Of a stretch of DNA of 64,000 nucleotides, positions 24,423 to 33,020 are shown one piece after another. Source of the DNA: Actinomadura sp. NBRC 104412 (lineage in GTDB: Bacteria; Actinomycetota; Actinomycetes; Streptosporangiales; Streptosporangiaceae). The position numbers and the translations under genes were made by a program. The notes below the pieces were generated by a model. The model was not told the origin of the DNA. It made no database searches and saw only the letters and a list, made by a program, of their open reading frames with translations. Positions within the stretch are counted from its first letter, which is position 1. Each line of letters opens with the position of its first letter. Where the stretch lies: positions 62,001-126,000 of the forward strand of contig NZ_BSTM01000022.1 of NCBI RefSeq assembly GCF_030269515.1, written 5' to 3'.

Positions 24423-26384
24423 ATGGATCGCACGCAACTGCTCGACGCCTACGGGCGGATGGCTGTCATCCGTCGTATGGAGGAGCTCATCTCGACCCTG
24501 TATCGCGACGGACTGATCCCCGGTTTCGTGCACACGTCGGTCGGCCAGGAGGGCTGTGCCGTAGGAGCCCTGTTCCATGCCCGGCCGGACGACGTGATCA
24601 CTTCGACCCACCGCGGTCACGGACACGTCCTCGCCAAGGGCCTGGAGCCACGGCGCATGATGGCCGAGCTGATGGGCAAGGAGACCGGGTCCTGTCGCGG
24701 TCGCGGCGGCTCAATGCACGTCGCCGACCCGAGCATCGGGATATTCGGCGCCAATGGCATCGTCGGTGCGGGGCTGCCCATCGCGGTCGGCGCCGCGCAC
24801 GCGCTGGCCGGTCGCGGTCAGGGCGCGGTGGCCGTCGCGTTCTTCGGTGACGGTGCCGTCGCCACAGGCGCCTTCCACGAATCGCTCAACATCGCCGCCC
24901 TGCGCGGCCTGCCCATCGTGTTCTTCTGCGAGAACAACCGCTACTCAGAGTTCTCGCGTGCCGCCGACCAGCATCCGGTGCCTGTCGCGCAACGCGCCCT
25001 CGCCTACGGCATTCCGTTCGCCCAGTTTCCGGGAAACGACGTGGCGGCGGTGGCCGACGGCATGGCGGAGGTGCTCGGCAAGGTCCGCGCGGGCGGGGGG
25101 CCATACCTCGTCGAGGCCGTGACACTCCGGGTACGCGGGCACTACGAGGGCGACGAACAGCGTTACCGCGAGCCCGCGGAACTGGCCGAGGCGTCCGCCA
25201 TCGACCCGCTCCGCCTCGCCCGCGCACGCCTCGCGGAACTGGGTGTCACCGAGACCGAGCTCGACGAGATCGACCGCGCCGCCCACTCGGTCGTCGCCGA
25301 CGCCGAGGACTTCGCGCGCAACTCCGCGGAGCCGGATCCGGCGAGTGCCGGCGATTACGTCTACGTACGGCGTCGCACGACGACTCCGGTGGCCCGCGCC
25401 GGATCGGCCGGCGGCAAACCGTCCTCAGGTACGCGCATTCTCCGGCAGGCACTTCATGACGCCCTCGCCGACGAGCCCGCCGTGTTCCTCGCCGGCATCG
25501 ACGTGGCGGGCGGCAACGTCTTCGGGGTCACCCGCGGGCTCCACGAGAAGTTCCCCGATCGGGTGCTCGACACCCCCATCGCCGAGACGGCGATCATGGG
25601 CCTGGGCGTCGGCGCGGCCATGGCCGGGCTGCGACCGGTCGTCGAGCTCATGTACCTCGACTTTCTCGGGGTGTGCTTCGACCAGATCCTCAATCAGGCC
25701 GCCAAGCTGCGGTTCATGACCGGCGGCGCGGTGACCGTCCCCCTCGTCATCCGCACCCAGTTCGGCTCGGGCCGCTCGTCGGGCAGCCAGCACTCGCAGA
25801 GCCTCGAGACGCTGATGGCGCACGTGCCCGGGCTGACGGTGGTCATGCCGAGTTCCGGGGCGGACGCCTACGGCCTGCTGCGATCGGCCATCGAGGACGA
25901 CAACCCGGTCGTGTTCATCGAGAACCGCCTGCTGTACGAGAAGAAATCCCCTATGCCGCCGCCGGATCACCGCGTTCCGCTCGGCCAGGCCAAGATCGTC
26001 CGCCCGGGTCGGGACGTCACGCTGGTGTCGTGGTCGCGCATGGTCTTCGACGCGCTGGAGGCCGCCGAGACGCTGAGCGCGGAGGGCATCGAGGTGGAGG
26101 TGATCGACCTGCGCACGATCGTCCCGCTCGACCGCGAGACCGTGCTGAGATCGCTACAGCGCACGAATCGCCTGGTGATCGCACATGAGGCGGTCGTGGA
26201 CTTCGGGGTGGGGGCCGAGCTGGCGGCCCTGGCCGTGAAGGAGGGCTTCTGGACGCTCGACGCCCCGGTCGCACGCGTCGGCGCGGCCTTCTCCCCGGCC
26301 CCGTACGCACCGGTGCTGGAGCGGCAATGGAAGGCCGGACCGGCCGACATCGTGCGGGCGGTCCGTGAGGTGGCCGCATGCTGA
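24423..26384 (+). CDS. Thiamine-diphosphate enzyme: fused E1 alpha and E1 beta of 2-oxoacid dehydrogenase type
   Basis: A 653-residue fusion. ATG 24423 has GGGAGAG upstream and fits the promoter. Residues 1-~320 are the E1 alpha half (HTSVGQEG, RGRGGSMH, and the ThDP motif GDGAVATGAF ending in ENN). A ~25-residue Gly/Ser/Thr linker leads to the E1 beta half (AETAIMGLGVGAA, FGSGRSSGSQHSQ, DLRTIVPLD, HEAV). It decarboxylates a 2-oxo acid or cleaves an acyloin. No E2 or E3 gene is near, so the acyl group is either passed to a distant E2 or released or transferred directly. The stop overlaps the ligase start by 7 nt. Confidence 0.88.
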   Translation: MDRTQLLDAYGRMAVIRRMEELISTLYRDGLIPGFVHTSVGQEGCAVGALFHARPDDVITSTHRGHGHVLAKGLEPRRMMAELMGKETGSCRGRGGSMHVADPSIGIFGANGIVGAGLPIAVGAAHALAGRGQGAVAVAFFGDGAVATGAFHESLNIAALRGLPIVFFCENNRYSEFSRAADQHPVPVAQRALAYGIPFAQFPGNDVAAVADGMAEVLGKVRAGGGPYLVEAVTLRVRGHYEGDEQRYREPAELAEASAIDPLRLARARLAELGVTETELDEIDRAAHSVVADAEDFARNSAEPDPASAGDYVYVRRRTTTPVARAGSAGGKPSSGTRILRQALHDALADEPAVFLAGIDVAGGNVFGVTRGLHEKFPDRVLDTPIAETAIMGLGVGAAMAGLRPVVELMYLDFLGVCFDQILNQAAKLRFMTGGAVTVPLVIRTQFGSGRSSGSQHSQSLETLMAHVPGLTVVMPSSGADAYGLLRSAIEDDNPVVFIENRLLYEKKSPMPPPDHRVPLGQAKIVRPGRDVTLVSWSRMVFDALEAAETLSAEGIEVEVIDLRTIVPLDRETVLRSLQRTNRLVIAHEAVVDFGVGAELAALAVKEGFWTLDAPVARVGAAFSPAPYAPVLERQWKAGPADIVRAVREVAAC

Positions 26385-27973
26385 CCGCGACCCGGCGCCA
26401 CACCGTGGACTACGACCTGCCGCGGGAGACCTTCGCCGACCGCCTGATGCGTTCGGCACGCGCGCACCCCGATGCGCTCGCGGTGATCGAGGGCGACAGG
26501 GCGCTCACGTTCGCCGAACTCCTGTCGTCCGCCGAGCGGATCGCCGCCGGTCTGCGGGAACGAGGCGTCGAGCCGGGCGACCGCGTCCTCACCCAGTTGC
26601 CCAACTGGTGGGAGTCCGTCGTCGTGTCGTGGGGTGTGTTCCTCGCGGGCGGCGTGCTCGTGCCGGTAGTGCCGATCTACCGGGCTCACGAGCTTCGCTT
26701 CATCGTCGATCAGGTGCGGCCGAAGGTCGTCGTCGCACCGTCTTTGTTCCGCTCCTATCCCCATGCCGCCGAACTGCGTGCCATAACGGCTGATACGTCG
26801 GCGGACGTGACAGTGGTCAGTGTCCGCGGCAGTACCCCCGGCGCGGAGCCGTTCGACGCGCTGCTCCGAACGAAAGCGAGGTTCGCACCCGACCCGCATA
26901 CGCAGCCCGGCGATATCGCGGTGGTGCTGTACACCTCAGGTACCACCTCGCAATCCAAAGGTGTCCTGCACAGTCATCAGACCTTGCTCGCCGAGGTACG
27001 CGACATCGCCCATTTCTGTCGGCTGGACGATCGCGACCGCGTTTTCATGGCATCACCCCTGAGTCATATCACCGGACTGAGCTACGGAATCCTGCTGCCC
27101 GCCGACCTCGGATGCGGCGTGGTACTACAGGACAGATGGGACGCCGCGGCCGCGGTCGATCTGATCGAATCCACGACGTGCACGTTCACGGTGAGCGCGA
27201 CGCCGTTCCTGCGCGGGCTGGCCGACGGATATGCCGGGCGAACCCGATCCAGCCTGCGTGTTTTCGTCTGCGGCGGCGCCGATATCCCCGAAGACCTGGT
27301 GCGCCGTGCCCACGCGGTGATGGGCACGAGAGTGGTGCGTACGTACGGATCGACGGAGCTGCCGACATCGTCGATGGCCGATCCTTTCGGCGATCTGGAC
27401 GAGGCCGCGTCCGGGGAGGGCAGGCCGATGGGCCGCAACGAGATGGTCGTTCGTGCGGACGACGACGGCAGACCGGAACTGCTCGTGCGAGGGCCCGAGC
27501 TTTTTCTGGGCTATTTCGACGCCTCGCTCAATCAGGCGGCGTTCACCACCGACGGTTACTTCCGCACCGGTGATACGGCCCGCATCGACTCGGACTCGAC
27601 AGTGCACATCACCGGCCGGATCAAGGACATCATCAACCGTGGCGGCGAGAAATTCAGCGTCGCCGAGGTCGAGTCACTGCTGATGGAGCACCCGGCGGTG
27701 CATGACGTCGCCGTGGTGAGCTATCCCGATCCCGTGCTCGTCGAGCGGGCCTGTGCCTGCGTCGTCCCGGCCGCGGAGCGCCGGCCGGTACTCGACGAAC
27801 TGCGCGAACACCTGCTGAAATCCGGACTCGCGGTCCAGAAGGCCCCGGAAATGCTGATGATCGTGACCGACCTGCCGCGGACGGCCAGCGGAAAAGTGCA
27901 AAGATTCCTGCTGCGCGAGCAGGTGCGTCACAAGCTGGCGGCCGACCCCGGTGCCGGATCCGGGGGGCGGTGA
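26378..27973 (+). CDS. Acyl-CoA ligase (cyclohexanecarboxylate/medium-chain type)
   Basis: A 531-residue AMP-forming ligase with P-loop YTSGTTSQSKGV near residue 184, YGSTE, GRIKDIINRGGEKFS and the catalytic lysine in TASGKVQR. Overlaps the E1 stop, so the ligase is made together with E1. It should activate the acid derived from the imported compound; the resemblance to cyclohexane-carboxylate ligases is judged by eye. It is not closely similar to the ligase at 12690. Confidence 0.88.
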   Translation: MLTATRRHTVDYDLPRETFADRLMRSARAHPDALAVIEGDRALTFAELLSSAERIAAGLRERGVEPGDRVLTQLPNWWESVVVSWGVFLAGGVLVPVVPIYRAHELRFIVDQVRPKVVVAPSLFRSYPHAAELRAITADTSADVTVVSVRGSTPGAEPFDALLRTKARFAPDPHTQPGDIAVVLYTSGTTSQSKGVLHSHQTLLAEVRDIAHFCRLDDRDRVFMASPLSHITGLSYGILLPADLGCGVVLQDRWDAAAAVDLIESTTCTFTVSATPFLRGLADGYAGRTRSSLRVFVCGGADIPEDLVRRAHAVMGTRVVRTYGSTELPTSSMADPFGDLDEAASGEGRPMGRNEMVVRADDDGRPELLVRGPELFLGYFDASLNQAAFTTDGYFRTGDTARIDSDSTVHITGRIKDIINRGGEKFSVAEVESLLMEHPAVHDVAVVSYPDPVLVERACACVVPAAERRPVLDELREHLLKSGLAVQKAPEMLMIVTDLPRTASGKVQRFLLREQVRHKLAADPGAGSGGR

Positions 27974-28050
27974 GCGGGTGGCCGCTCCGAACGGCGGACC
28001 CGTAGGCTTGACACCGGACCTCACCCAACTCACTGCGCAGGGAGCGCCAC

Positions 28051-28686
28051 GTGGCTGTGTCGCGCAGGGTCGGTCGTGCCGGCCCCAGCGGAATGAACGG
28101 AATGAATGTGCCGCTCGGGCAGACCGTTCGGATGGAGCGTGAGCGGGCCGGACTGTCGATGCGTGAGCTGGCCCGTCGTGTGGGGGTCTCGGCGAGCTTC
28201 CTGTCCCAGTTCGAGCTGGGCCAGAGCCAGGCCGCGGTGAGCACCTTGTTCGCCATCGCCAGCGAACTGAACCTGTCCCTGGACGACCTGCTGGGACATT
28301 CGGTGTCGCGGGCGAAGGAGTCCCCGGCGGAACAGGGTGGCGGGCAGCGAGGGAAGGCGGCAAGCCCGCCGCCGGCGTCTGAGTACCTCGCGTTGCAGAC
28401 CGGGGTGCGATGGCGCAGGCTGACCGACGAGGTGGGTGATGATCACGTCGACTTCCTGCTCACCGAGTACGAGCCCGGCGCCGACTCCGCCCCGAACGAC
28501 CAGCCTCAGCAGCACAAGGGCAACGACTACGGCTACGTGCTCGAAGGCACGCTGACCATCGTGATCAACGGTCGGCGCCGCCAGGTCAAGGAAGGCGAGG
28601 CCATCGCCATGCGCGGCGATGTGCCGCACCGGCTGCTCAACGAGACCGATCAACTCGTTCGCGCCATCTGGTTCGTCACCGGCTGA
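28051..28686 (+). CDS. XRE-cupin transcriptional regulator
   Basis: A 211-residue regulator: helix-turn-helix of the XRE type at ~residues 25-80 (LSMRELARRVGVSASFLSQFELGQ) and a C-terminal cupin at ~130-205 (GNDYGYVLEGTLTIVINGRR, then MRGDVPHRLLNETD). GGGAG precedes the GTG at 28051. Regulators of this design sense a small carboxylate or amine in the cupin. As the only regulator of the island it is the best candidate to bind the twin 17-bp palindromes at 24256 and 24328. Confidence 0.88.
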   Translation: MAVSRRVGRAGPSGMNGMNVPLGQTVRMERERAGLSMRELARRVGVSASFLSQFELGQSQAAVSTLFAIASELNLSLDDLLGHSVSRAKESPAEQGGGQRGKAASPPPASEYLALQTGVRWRRLTDEVGDDHVDFLLTEYEPGADSAPNDQPQQHKGNDYGYVLEGTLTIVINGRRRQVKEGEAIAMRGDVPHRLLNETDQLVRAIWFVTG

Positions 28687-28736
28687 CCCCTCGCTGGTCC
28701 GGGCCGTCCACGTCCATGCCGGACGCCGGCTGTTGG

Positions 28737-29108
28737 TCACGAATTTCGGGTGATGTCGTGGCCGGCGGTTTTCAGGGTGGTTATGGCTTTGTCCAGGTGG
28801 CGTTCTGGTACGAGGACAAGGTCGGCGTGGTAGGTGGAGGCGACGAACACGGGGATCTGGGCGTCGGCCAGGGGTGTCACGAGGGCGGCGAGCATGCCGG
28901 TTGTCTCCAGGCCGTGGGTGGTGTCGGAGCCGTAGAGGCCGAACCAGCGGTCTTCGGTGGCGTAGTGCGGGGCTTCGCGGATGACGGTGAGACCCTCGGG
29001 GGCGCGTACGAGCGCGATCCACTCGTCGTCCTCGGGGAGGGTGGCGTCGGGCAGGTGCTCGACAAGGAACGGGGTCGGGACGACGGTCAGTCGCTGTGAC
29101 AGGGGCAT
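28737..29108 (-). CDS. ACT-domain protein (CASTOR/ACT_7-like)
   Basis: A 123-residue protein made of two ACT-like halves (WIALVRAPEGLTVI in the first, VFVASTYHADLVLVPERHLDKA in the second). Such proteins bind amino acids; no enzymatic domain is present. Start ATG 29108, 22 nt behind the thioredoxin gene, making it the third gene of the merR operon. Confidence 0.75.
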   Translation of the reverse strand: MPLSQRLTVVPTPFLVEHLPDATLPEDDEWIALVRAPEGLTVIREAPHYATEDRWFGLYGSDTTHGLETTGMLAALVTPLADAQIPVFVASTYHADLVLVPERHLDKAITTLKTAGHDITRNS

Positions 29109-29130
29109 GATCGCCAAACTAGCCGACCGG

Positions 29131-29445
29131 TCACACGTGGTGCGCCAGGTCGGACAGGAGGAGGCGCTTGGGCTTGGCGCCCACGATCCGATGGACGGGT
29201 TCGCCGTCGCGGAAGAGGATGAGGGTGGGGAAGCCCATGACGCCGTAACGGGCGACGATTTCCGGGTGGTCGTCGCCGTTGATTTTGCCCACGGTAAGGC
29301 GGTCGGCGTAGTCGATGGCGATCTCATCGAGGATCGGGGCGAGCATTGTGCACGGGGGGCACCATTCCGCCCAGAATTCGACCAGTACCGGCTTGTCGGC
29401 GTGGAGCGCCTGGGCGTCGAAGGTGTCCTTGGTCAAGGTCAGCAT
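29131..29445 (-). CDS. trxA: Thioredoxin
   Basis: A 104-residue thioredoxin with the active site WCPPC (residues 28-32; Gly of the classical WCGPC is replaced by Pro), cis-Pro in GFPTL and the usual fold length. The ATG at 29445 has AAGGA ahead, inside the 3' end of merR. It reduces disulfides. CPPC active sites are usually more oxidising or specialised than CGPC. It lies downstream of a Cys-rich MerR regulator, so it is probably induced under thiol or metal stress. Confidence 0.9.
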   Translation of the reverse strand: MLTLTKDTFDAQALHADKPVLVEFWAEWCPPCTMLAPILDEIAIDYADRLTVGKINGDDHPEIVARYGVMGFPTLILFRDGEPVHRIVGAKPKRLLLSDLAHHV

Positions 29446-29821
29446 CGCTGTCCTTGGGGAAGAGGGCGCAGCCCGGGCAGGCGCGCGCGAGTTGGTCGGC
29501 CAGGTCGGCCCTGCGGCCGATCAGGGTGCGGATCTCGGTGTCGATCTCGGCGAGCTTGCGCCGGTAGACCGCCACCGATTCGGGGCATGAGCCGCCCTTG
29601 TCGTGGCCGGCGCGCAGGCAGTCCACGAAGGGGCGGGTGTCCTCCAGGGTGAAACCCGCGTGGAGGAGGGAGCGGATCTCCTGGACGAGCCGCACGTCGG
29701 ACTCGTCGTACTGGCGGTAGCCGTTGCTCGAACGCCGCGCCACCAGAAGTCCCTGCTGCTCGTAGTAGCGGAGCGCACGTGCGCTGACGCCGGCGCGTTC
29801 GGCCAGCTCTCCGATCCGCAT
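29324..29821 (-). CDS. MerR-family regulator with four cysteines
   Basis: A 165-residue regulator starting MRIGELAERAGVSARALRYYEQQGLL (winged helix), followed by a dimerisation helix. Cysteines 68, 79, 115 and 118 (CPGC) could bind metal or sense oxidants; the pattern is not the [2Fe-2S] CX2CXCX5C of SoxR. The last ~40 residues overlap the thioredoxin gene in another frame for 122 nt; typical relatives end near residue 125-130, so the tail may be dispensable. Its own promoter has a MerR-type dyad. Confidence 0.88.
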   Translation of the reverse strand: MRIGELAERAGVSARALRYYEQQGLLVARRSSNGYRQYDESDVRLVQEIRSLLHAGFTLEDTRPFVDCLRAGHDKGGSCPESVAVYRRKLAEIDTEIRTLIGRRADLADQLARACPGCALFPKDSDADLDQGHLRRPGAPRRQAGTGRILGGMVPPVHNARPDPR

Positions 29822-29841
29822 CGTTCCTCCCTGTCGGCGTG

Positions 29842-29873
29842 ACCGTACAGCTTGACGCCGGTGTCAAGGTCAA
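29842..29873 (-). promoter_or_regulatory. MerR-type promoter with operator in the spacer
   Basis: Minus strand -35 TTGACC (29873-29868), 20-bp spacer, -10 TACGGT (29847-29842). The spacer carries CTTGACGCCGGTGTCAAG (29851-29868), an 18-bp near-perfect dyad. Over-long spacer plus dyad is the classic MerR-activated arrangement. Confidence 0.75.
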
Positions 29874-29941
29874 GTCCGGCATCGGGGACAACGCTGCCGA
29901 TCGTCCGGTCCATCCGGCCGCGAGCTGGGTAGAGCGGAGGC

Positions 29942-30349
29942 ATGTCTAGTGACGGCGAGTTGGACGAGGCCACCGTGGTGGCGCTGGGTGAGCTGAGTGA
30001 GGCGCTGGAGACGGTGGAGCGTGCGCGCGGGCACCTGTACTCGTTCCATCAGCTCATCGGGCACGCGGACTTCACCCTGGGCGACGCGGCGGACGATCTC
30101 GCGAAGGCCGGTCACGGGGAGTGGGCCGCGGAGATCCACCGGGAGCTGGTCGGGCGGAACGTGCTGCCGGGACGGTGGACCTACCAGGTGATCGAGGAGT
30201 TCGAGGACACCTACTACGAGGTGTTCCGCGCGCTCGAACGTCGCGTCCGTGACGACCTGGCGGGTGGACGCCGGCATCTCTACGAGGCCCGCCTGAAGGA
30301 GCGGCGGCGCAGCAAGGGGATGCCCGGGCATGAGGCCGCTCCCGGGTAG
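29942..30349 (+). CDS. Conserved hypothetical protein
   Basis: A 135-residue soluble helical protein, rich in Glu and Arg (LSEALETVERARGHLYSFHQLIGHAD, later TYQVIEEFEDTYYEVFRALERRVR). No signal peptide, no membrane segment, no catalytic motif I recognise. Located 10 bp before a PP2C-like gene in the same direction, so the two may be co-transcribed. Confidence 0.72.
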   Translation: MSSDGELDEATVVALGELSEALETVERARGHLYSFHQLIGHADFTLGDAADDLAKAGHGEWAAEIHRELVGRNVLPGRWTYQVIEEFEDTYYEVFRALERRVRDDLAGGRRHLYEARLKERRRSKGMPGHEAAPG

Positions 30350-30358
30350 ACCTTCTGA

Positions 30359-31111
30359 GTGCGCGTGGATTTTGCAACCGAGGCGACGCCTGGGTCGGTG
30401 AACGAGGACTTCGCCGTAGCCGGTCCAGGGTGGGCGGTCGTTCTGGACGGGGCGACGCCGCGTCCAGGGGTGGACAGTGGTTGCGTGCACGGTCCGGGTT
30501 GGCTGGTACGCAGGCTCGGGGGCGAACTGGCGGGGCGCCTGGCTCTTCAAGGCCGAGAGCCGCTTGCGGATGTCCTCGCCGAGTCCATCAAGGCCACATC
30601 GGAAGCGCACGCACGGACATGTGACCTCGATAATCCCGACAGCCCCTCGACGACGGTGGCCATGCTGCGGTGGGGCGATGATGCCGTTGAATGGCTCGCT
30701 TTGGCCGACTCGCCGCTGCTCTTGGACGTGGGCGCCGAGGTACGGGTGATTCAGGACGACCGCGTCAACAAGCTCCCCTCCTATACGACCGAGGCGGTAC
30801 GAGCGGCCCGTAACAGCCCCGGGGGCTTCTGGGTGGCGAGCACACGTCCTGAGGCGGCGGACCAAGCCTTGACGGGTCAGACCCAGGGGGTGAGACGTGC
30901 CGCCCTGCTCAGTGATGGGGCGGCGCGTCTCGTCGAGCGGTTCGGCCTCATGACGTGGGCCGAACTCCTGGACTTGGTGGACGACGAAGGGCCGCGCGAG
31001 CTGATCCGGCGTACGCGCAGGGCCGAGCGCGAGCAGCGCGTGGAGGGGGTTCGGGGCAAGCGGTTCGACGACGCCACGGCCCTGCTCGTCCGATTCGGCG
31101 AAGCCGGGTGA
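30359..31111 (+). CDS. PP2C-family protein phosphatase-like protein
   Basis: A 250-residue protein with the spaced motifs of Mg/Mn-dependent phosphatases: NEDF near residue 15, VLDGA with Asp30-Gly31, SPSTTVAML, LLSDGAARL and FDDATALLVRF at the C-terminus. These supply the metal-binding aspartates. No sensor or membrane domain is attached. It would remove phosphate from Ser/Thr residues; the substrate and partner kinase are unknown. Overall similarity is modest, hence the cautious name. Confidence 0.75.
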   Translation: MRVDFATEATPGSVNEDFAVAGPGWAVVLDGATPRPGVDSGCVHGPGWLVRRLGGELAGRLALQGREPLADVLAESIKATSEAHARTCDLDNPDSPSTTVAMLRWGDDAVEWLALADSPLLLDVGAEVRVIQDDRVNKLPSYTTEAVRAARNSPGGFWVASTRPEAADQALTGQTQGVRRAALLSDGAARLVERFGLMTWAELLDLVDDEGPRELIRRTRRAEREQRVEGVRGKRFDDATALLVRFGEAG

Positions 31112-31119
31112 CCCCGGCC

Positions 31120-31155
31120 GGGACAACTTCAGAACTTGATTCTAGAATCGGCTCC
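31120..31155 (+). promoter_or_regulatory. Leaderless-type promoter with palindrome
   Basis: TAGAAT (31143-31148) ends 7 nt before the ATG at 31156, and GGGACA (31120-31125) stands 17 bp upstream of it. Transcription would begin at or next to the start codon. The -10 is embedded in the perfect 12-bp palindrome GATTCTAGAATC (31138-31149), a likely repressor site. Confidence 0.5.
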
Positions 31156-32283
31156 ATGGACTCTCAGGAATTCGCCGAGGTGCTGGCGGCCGTGCGCGCC
31201 TTCGTCCGCGAGCAGGTGGTCCCGCGCGAGGACGAGATCGAGGAGACCGACGCCATCCCCAAGGACGTGCGGCAGAAATCCATGGAGATGGGCCTGTTCG
31301 GGTACGCGCTGCCCGAGGAGTACGGGGGCCTCGGCCTCTCCCTCGGAGAGGAGGTGAGGCTCGTGTTCGAGCTCGGCTACACCACCCCCGCGTACCGGTC
31401 CATGTTCGGCACCAGCAACGGGATCGCCGGTCAGGTGCTGGTGAACGCGGGCGACGCCGAGCAGCGGGCGCGGTGGCTGCCCCGGCTGGCGTCCGGCGAG
31501 ATCATCGCCTCGTTCGCGCTGACCGAGGCGGAGGCCGGGTCCGACCCCAGCACGCTCACCACCACGGCCGTGCGGGACGGCGGCGAGTACGTCATCGACG
31601 GCGCCAAGCGGTTCATCACCAATGCCCCCGAGGCCGACGTCTTCATGGTCTTCGCGCGGACCGGCGGCCCCGGTGGACGCGGCATCTCCACCTTCCTCGT
31701 CCCCAAGGACACGCCCGGAGTGAAGGTCGGCCCGCCTGACGCCAAGATGGGACAGCGCGGCGCGCACACGGCCGAGGTGTTCTTCGACGGTGTACGGGTG
31801 CCCGCGTCCGCGATGGTGGGCGAGGAAGGCGAGGGCTTCAGGATCGCCATGCTCTCCCTGGCCAAGGGCAGGGTCAGCATCGCGGCCGTCTGCGTCGGCC
31901 TCGCCCAGCGGATCCTGGACGAGATGGTCGCCTACGCCAAGGAACGGTCGCAGGGCGGCAGCAAGATCGGCGAATACCAGCTCATCCAGGGCCTCATCGC
32001 CGACTCCCAGACCGAGCTGTACGCGGGACGCGCGATGGTGCTGGAGGCCGCCCGCGCCTACGACGCCGGCGAGGACACCCGGGTCGGCCCATCCTGCGCC
32101 AAGTACTTCTGCTCGGAAATGGTGGGACGGGTCGCCGATCGCGCCGTCCAGGTCTATGGCGGGATGGGCTACATGCACGGCGTGGCGGTCGAGCGCTTCT
32201 ATCGCGACGCCAGGCTCTTCCGGCTCTACGAGGGGACCAGCCAGATCCAGCAAGTGATCATCGCCCGCCAGTTGCTTCGCTGA
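31156..32283 (+). CDS. Acyl-CoA dehydrogenase (classical homotetrameric type)
   Basis: A 375-residue ACAD. The substrate/FAD motif is FALTEAEAGSDPSTL, and the catalytic Glu lies in LYEGTSQIQQVIIARQ, exactly where short- and medium-chain enzymes have it. This separates it from the four FadE-pair subunits at 151-15499. No ribosome site precedes the ATG; see the promoter entry. It is alone, so it probably serves general fatty-acid or branched-chain acyl-CoA oxidation. Confidence 0.9.
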   Translation: MDSQEFAEVLAAVRAFVREQVVPREDEIEETDAIPKDVRQKSMEMGLFGYALPEEYGGLGLSLGEEVRLVFELGYTTPAYRSMFGTSNGIAGQVLVNAGDAEQRARWLPRLASGEIIASFALTEAEAGSDPSTLTTTAVRDGGEYVIDGAKRFITNAPEADVFMVFARTGGPGGRGISTFLVPKDTPGVKVGPPDAKMGQRGAHTAEVFFDGVRVPASAMVGEEGEGFRIAMLSLAKGRVSIAAVCVGLAQRILDEMVAYAKERSQGGSKIGEYQLIQGLIADSQTELYAGRAMVLEAARAYDAGEDTRVGPSCAKYFCSEMVGRVADRAVQVYGGMGYMHGVAVERFYRDARLFRLYEGTSQIQQVIIARQLLR

Positions 32284-32427
32284 GTCCGTTCGCGCCGCGC
32301 TGACCTGCGCGGCAGGCGTACCGCGGCGCGCGTGGCGGCCGGGCCGCGAAACCCCGTCCGGGCACGGCTAATCGATTTCGCAACTCGCGCTCCGGCCGTG
32401 TATGGTTTCACTGCGCCAACGACGCAG

Positions 32428-32500
32428 GCCCCTTTAGCTCAGTCGGCAGAGCGTCTCCATGGTAAGGAGAAGGTCTACGGTTCGATTCCGTAAAGGGGCT
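32428..32500 (+). tRNA. tRNA-Thr(GGT)
   Basis: 73 nt. Acceptor arms GCCCCTT/AAGGGGC, anticodon stem TCTCC/GGAGA with loop ATGGTAA (anticodon GGT), and a T-loop TTCGATT. CCA is not encoded. A TATGGT box at 32401-32406 may be the -10. Confidence 0.95.
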
Positions 32501-32662
32501 CGGCAGCGCGGAGGCCGTTCCGGACATCGTCGGGGCGGCCTTCGGATCCGCACCGCTCGGGCGCCGGGCGTCGGGCACGACCCGCCCAGGTCCCGGGCCT
32601 CGCGTTTCCAGGCTCCGGTGAAGTTCCGGTATCCTTGTCATCCGGTCGACACCGACCATCAC

Positions 32663-32736
32663 GGCGGGGTAGCTCAGTCAGGCAGAGCAAGCGGCTCATA
32701 ATCGCTGTGTCGCCGGTTCAAGTCCGGCCCTCGCTA
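32663..32736 (+). tRNA. tRNA-Met(CAT), elongator
   Basis: 74 nt. Acceptor 5' GGCGGGG pairs with CCTCGCT (two G-T pairs), anticodon stem AGCGG/TCGCT with loop CTCATAA (CAT), T-stem GCCGG/CCGGC. A TATCCT box at 32630-32635 could be its -10. Context before rpmG supports an elongator Met tRNA. Confidence 0.93.
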
Positions 32737-32748
32737 CTACCGAGCCCT

Positions 32749-32772
32749 CTCGCCCCCCTCTACGGGGGCGAG
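32749..32772 (+). terminator. Hairpin between tRNA-Met and rpmG
   Basis: Perfect 9-bp arms CTCGCCCCC / GGGGGCGAG with a 6-nt loop. Terminator of the tRNA transcript or attenuator in front of rpmG. Confidence 0.6.
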
Positions 32773-32855
32773 GCGGGCTGGGTAGGAACACCCGGCCTCT
32801 CTCCATGGAGGCCGCGTGCATCGTCCACTGTCCCTAGCAAGAAAGGCACTCCATC

Positions 32856-33020
32856 GTGGCTGCCACCGACGTCCGGCCGAAGATCACGCTGGCCTGCCAG
32901 GAGTGCAAGCACCGGAACTACATCACGCGGAAGAACCGGCGCAACGACCCGGACCGCCTCGAGCTCAAGAAGTACTGCCCCAACTGCCGGTGCCACCGTC
33001 CGCACCGCGAGACCCGCTAG
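32856..33020 (+). CDS. rpmG: 50S ribosomal protein L33
   Basis: A 54-residue L33 read from GTG 32856, with GAAAGG 12 nt upstream. The protein is basic with two zinc-knuckle pairs: CQEC (Cys14, Cys17) and CPNC (Cys41, Cys44), the zinc-binding form. It is part of the large subunit near the exit site. The order tRNA-Thr, tRNA-Met, rpmG, then a MaoC-type pair is conserved in actinobacteria. Confidence 0.95.
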   Translation: MAATDVRPKITLACQECKHRNYITRKNRRNDPDRLELKKYCPNCRCHRPHRETR

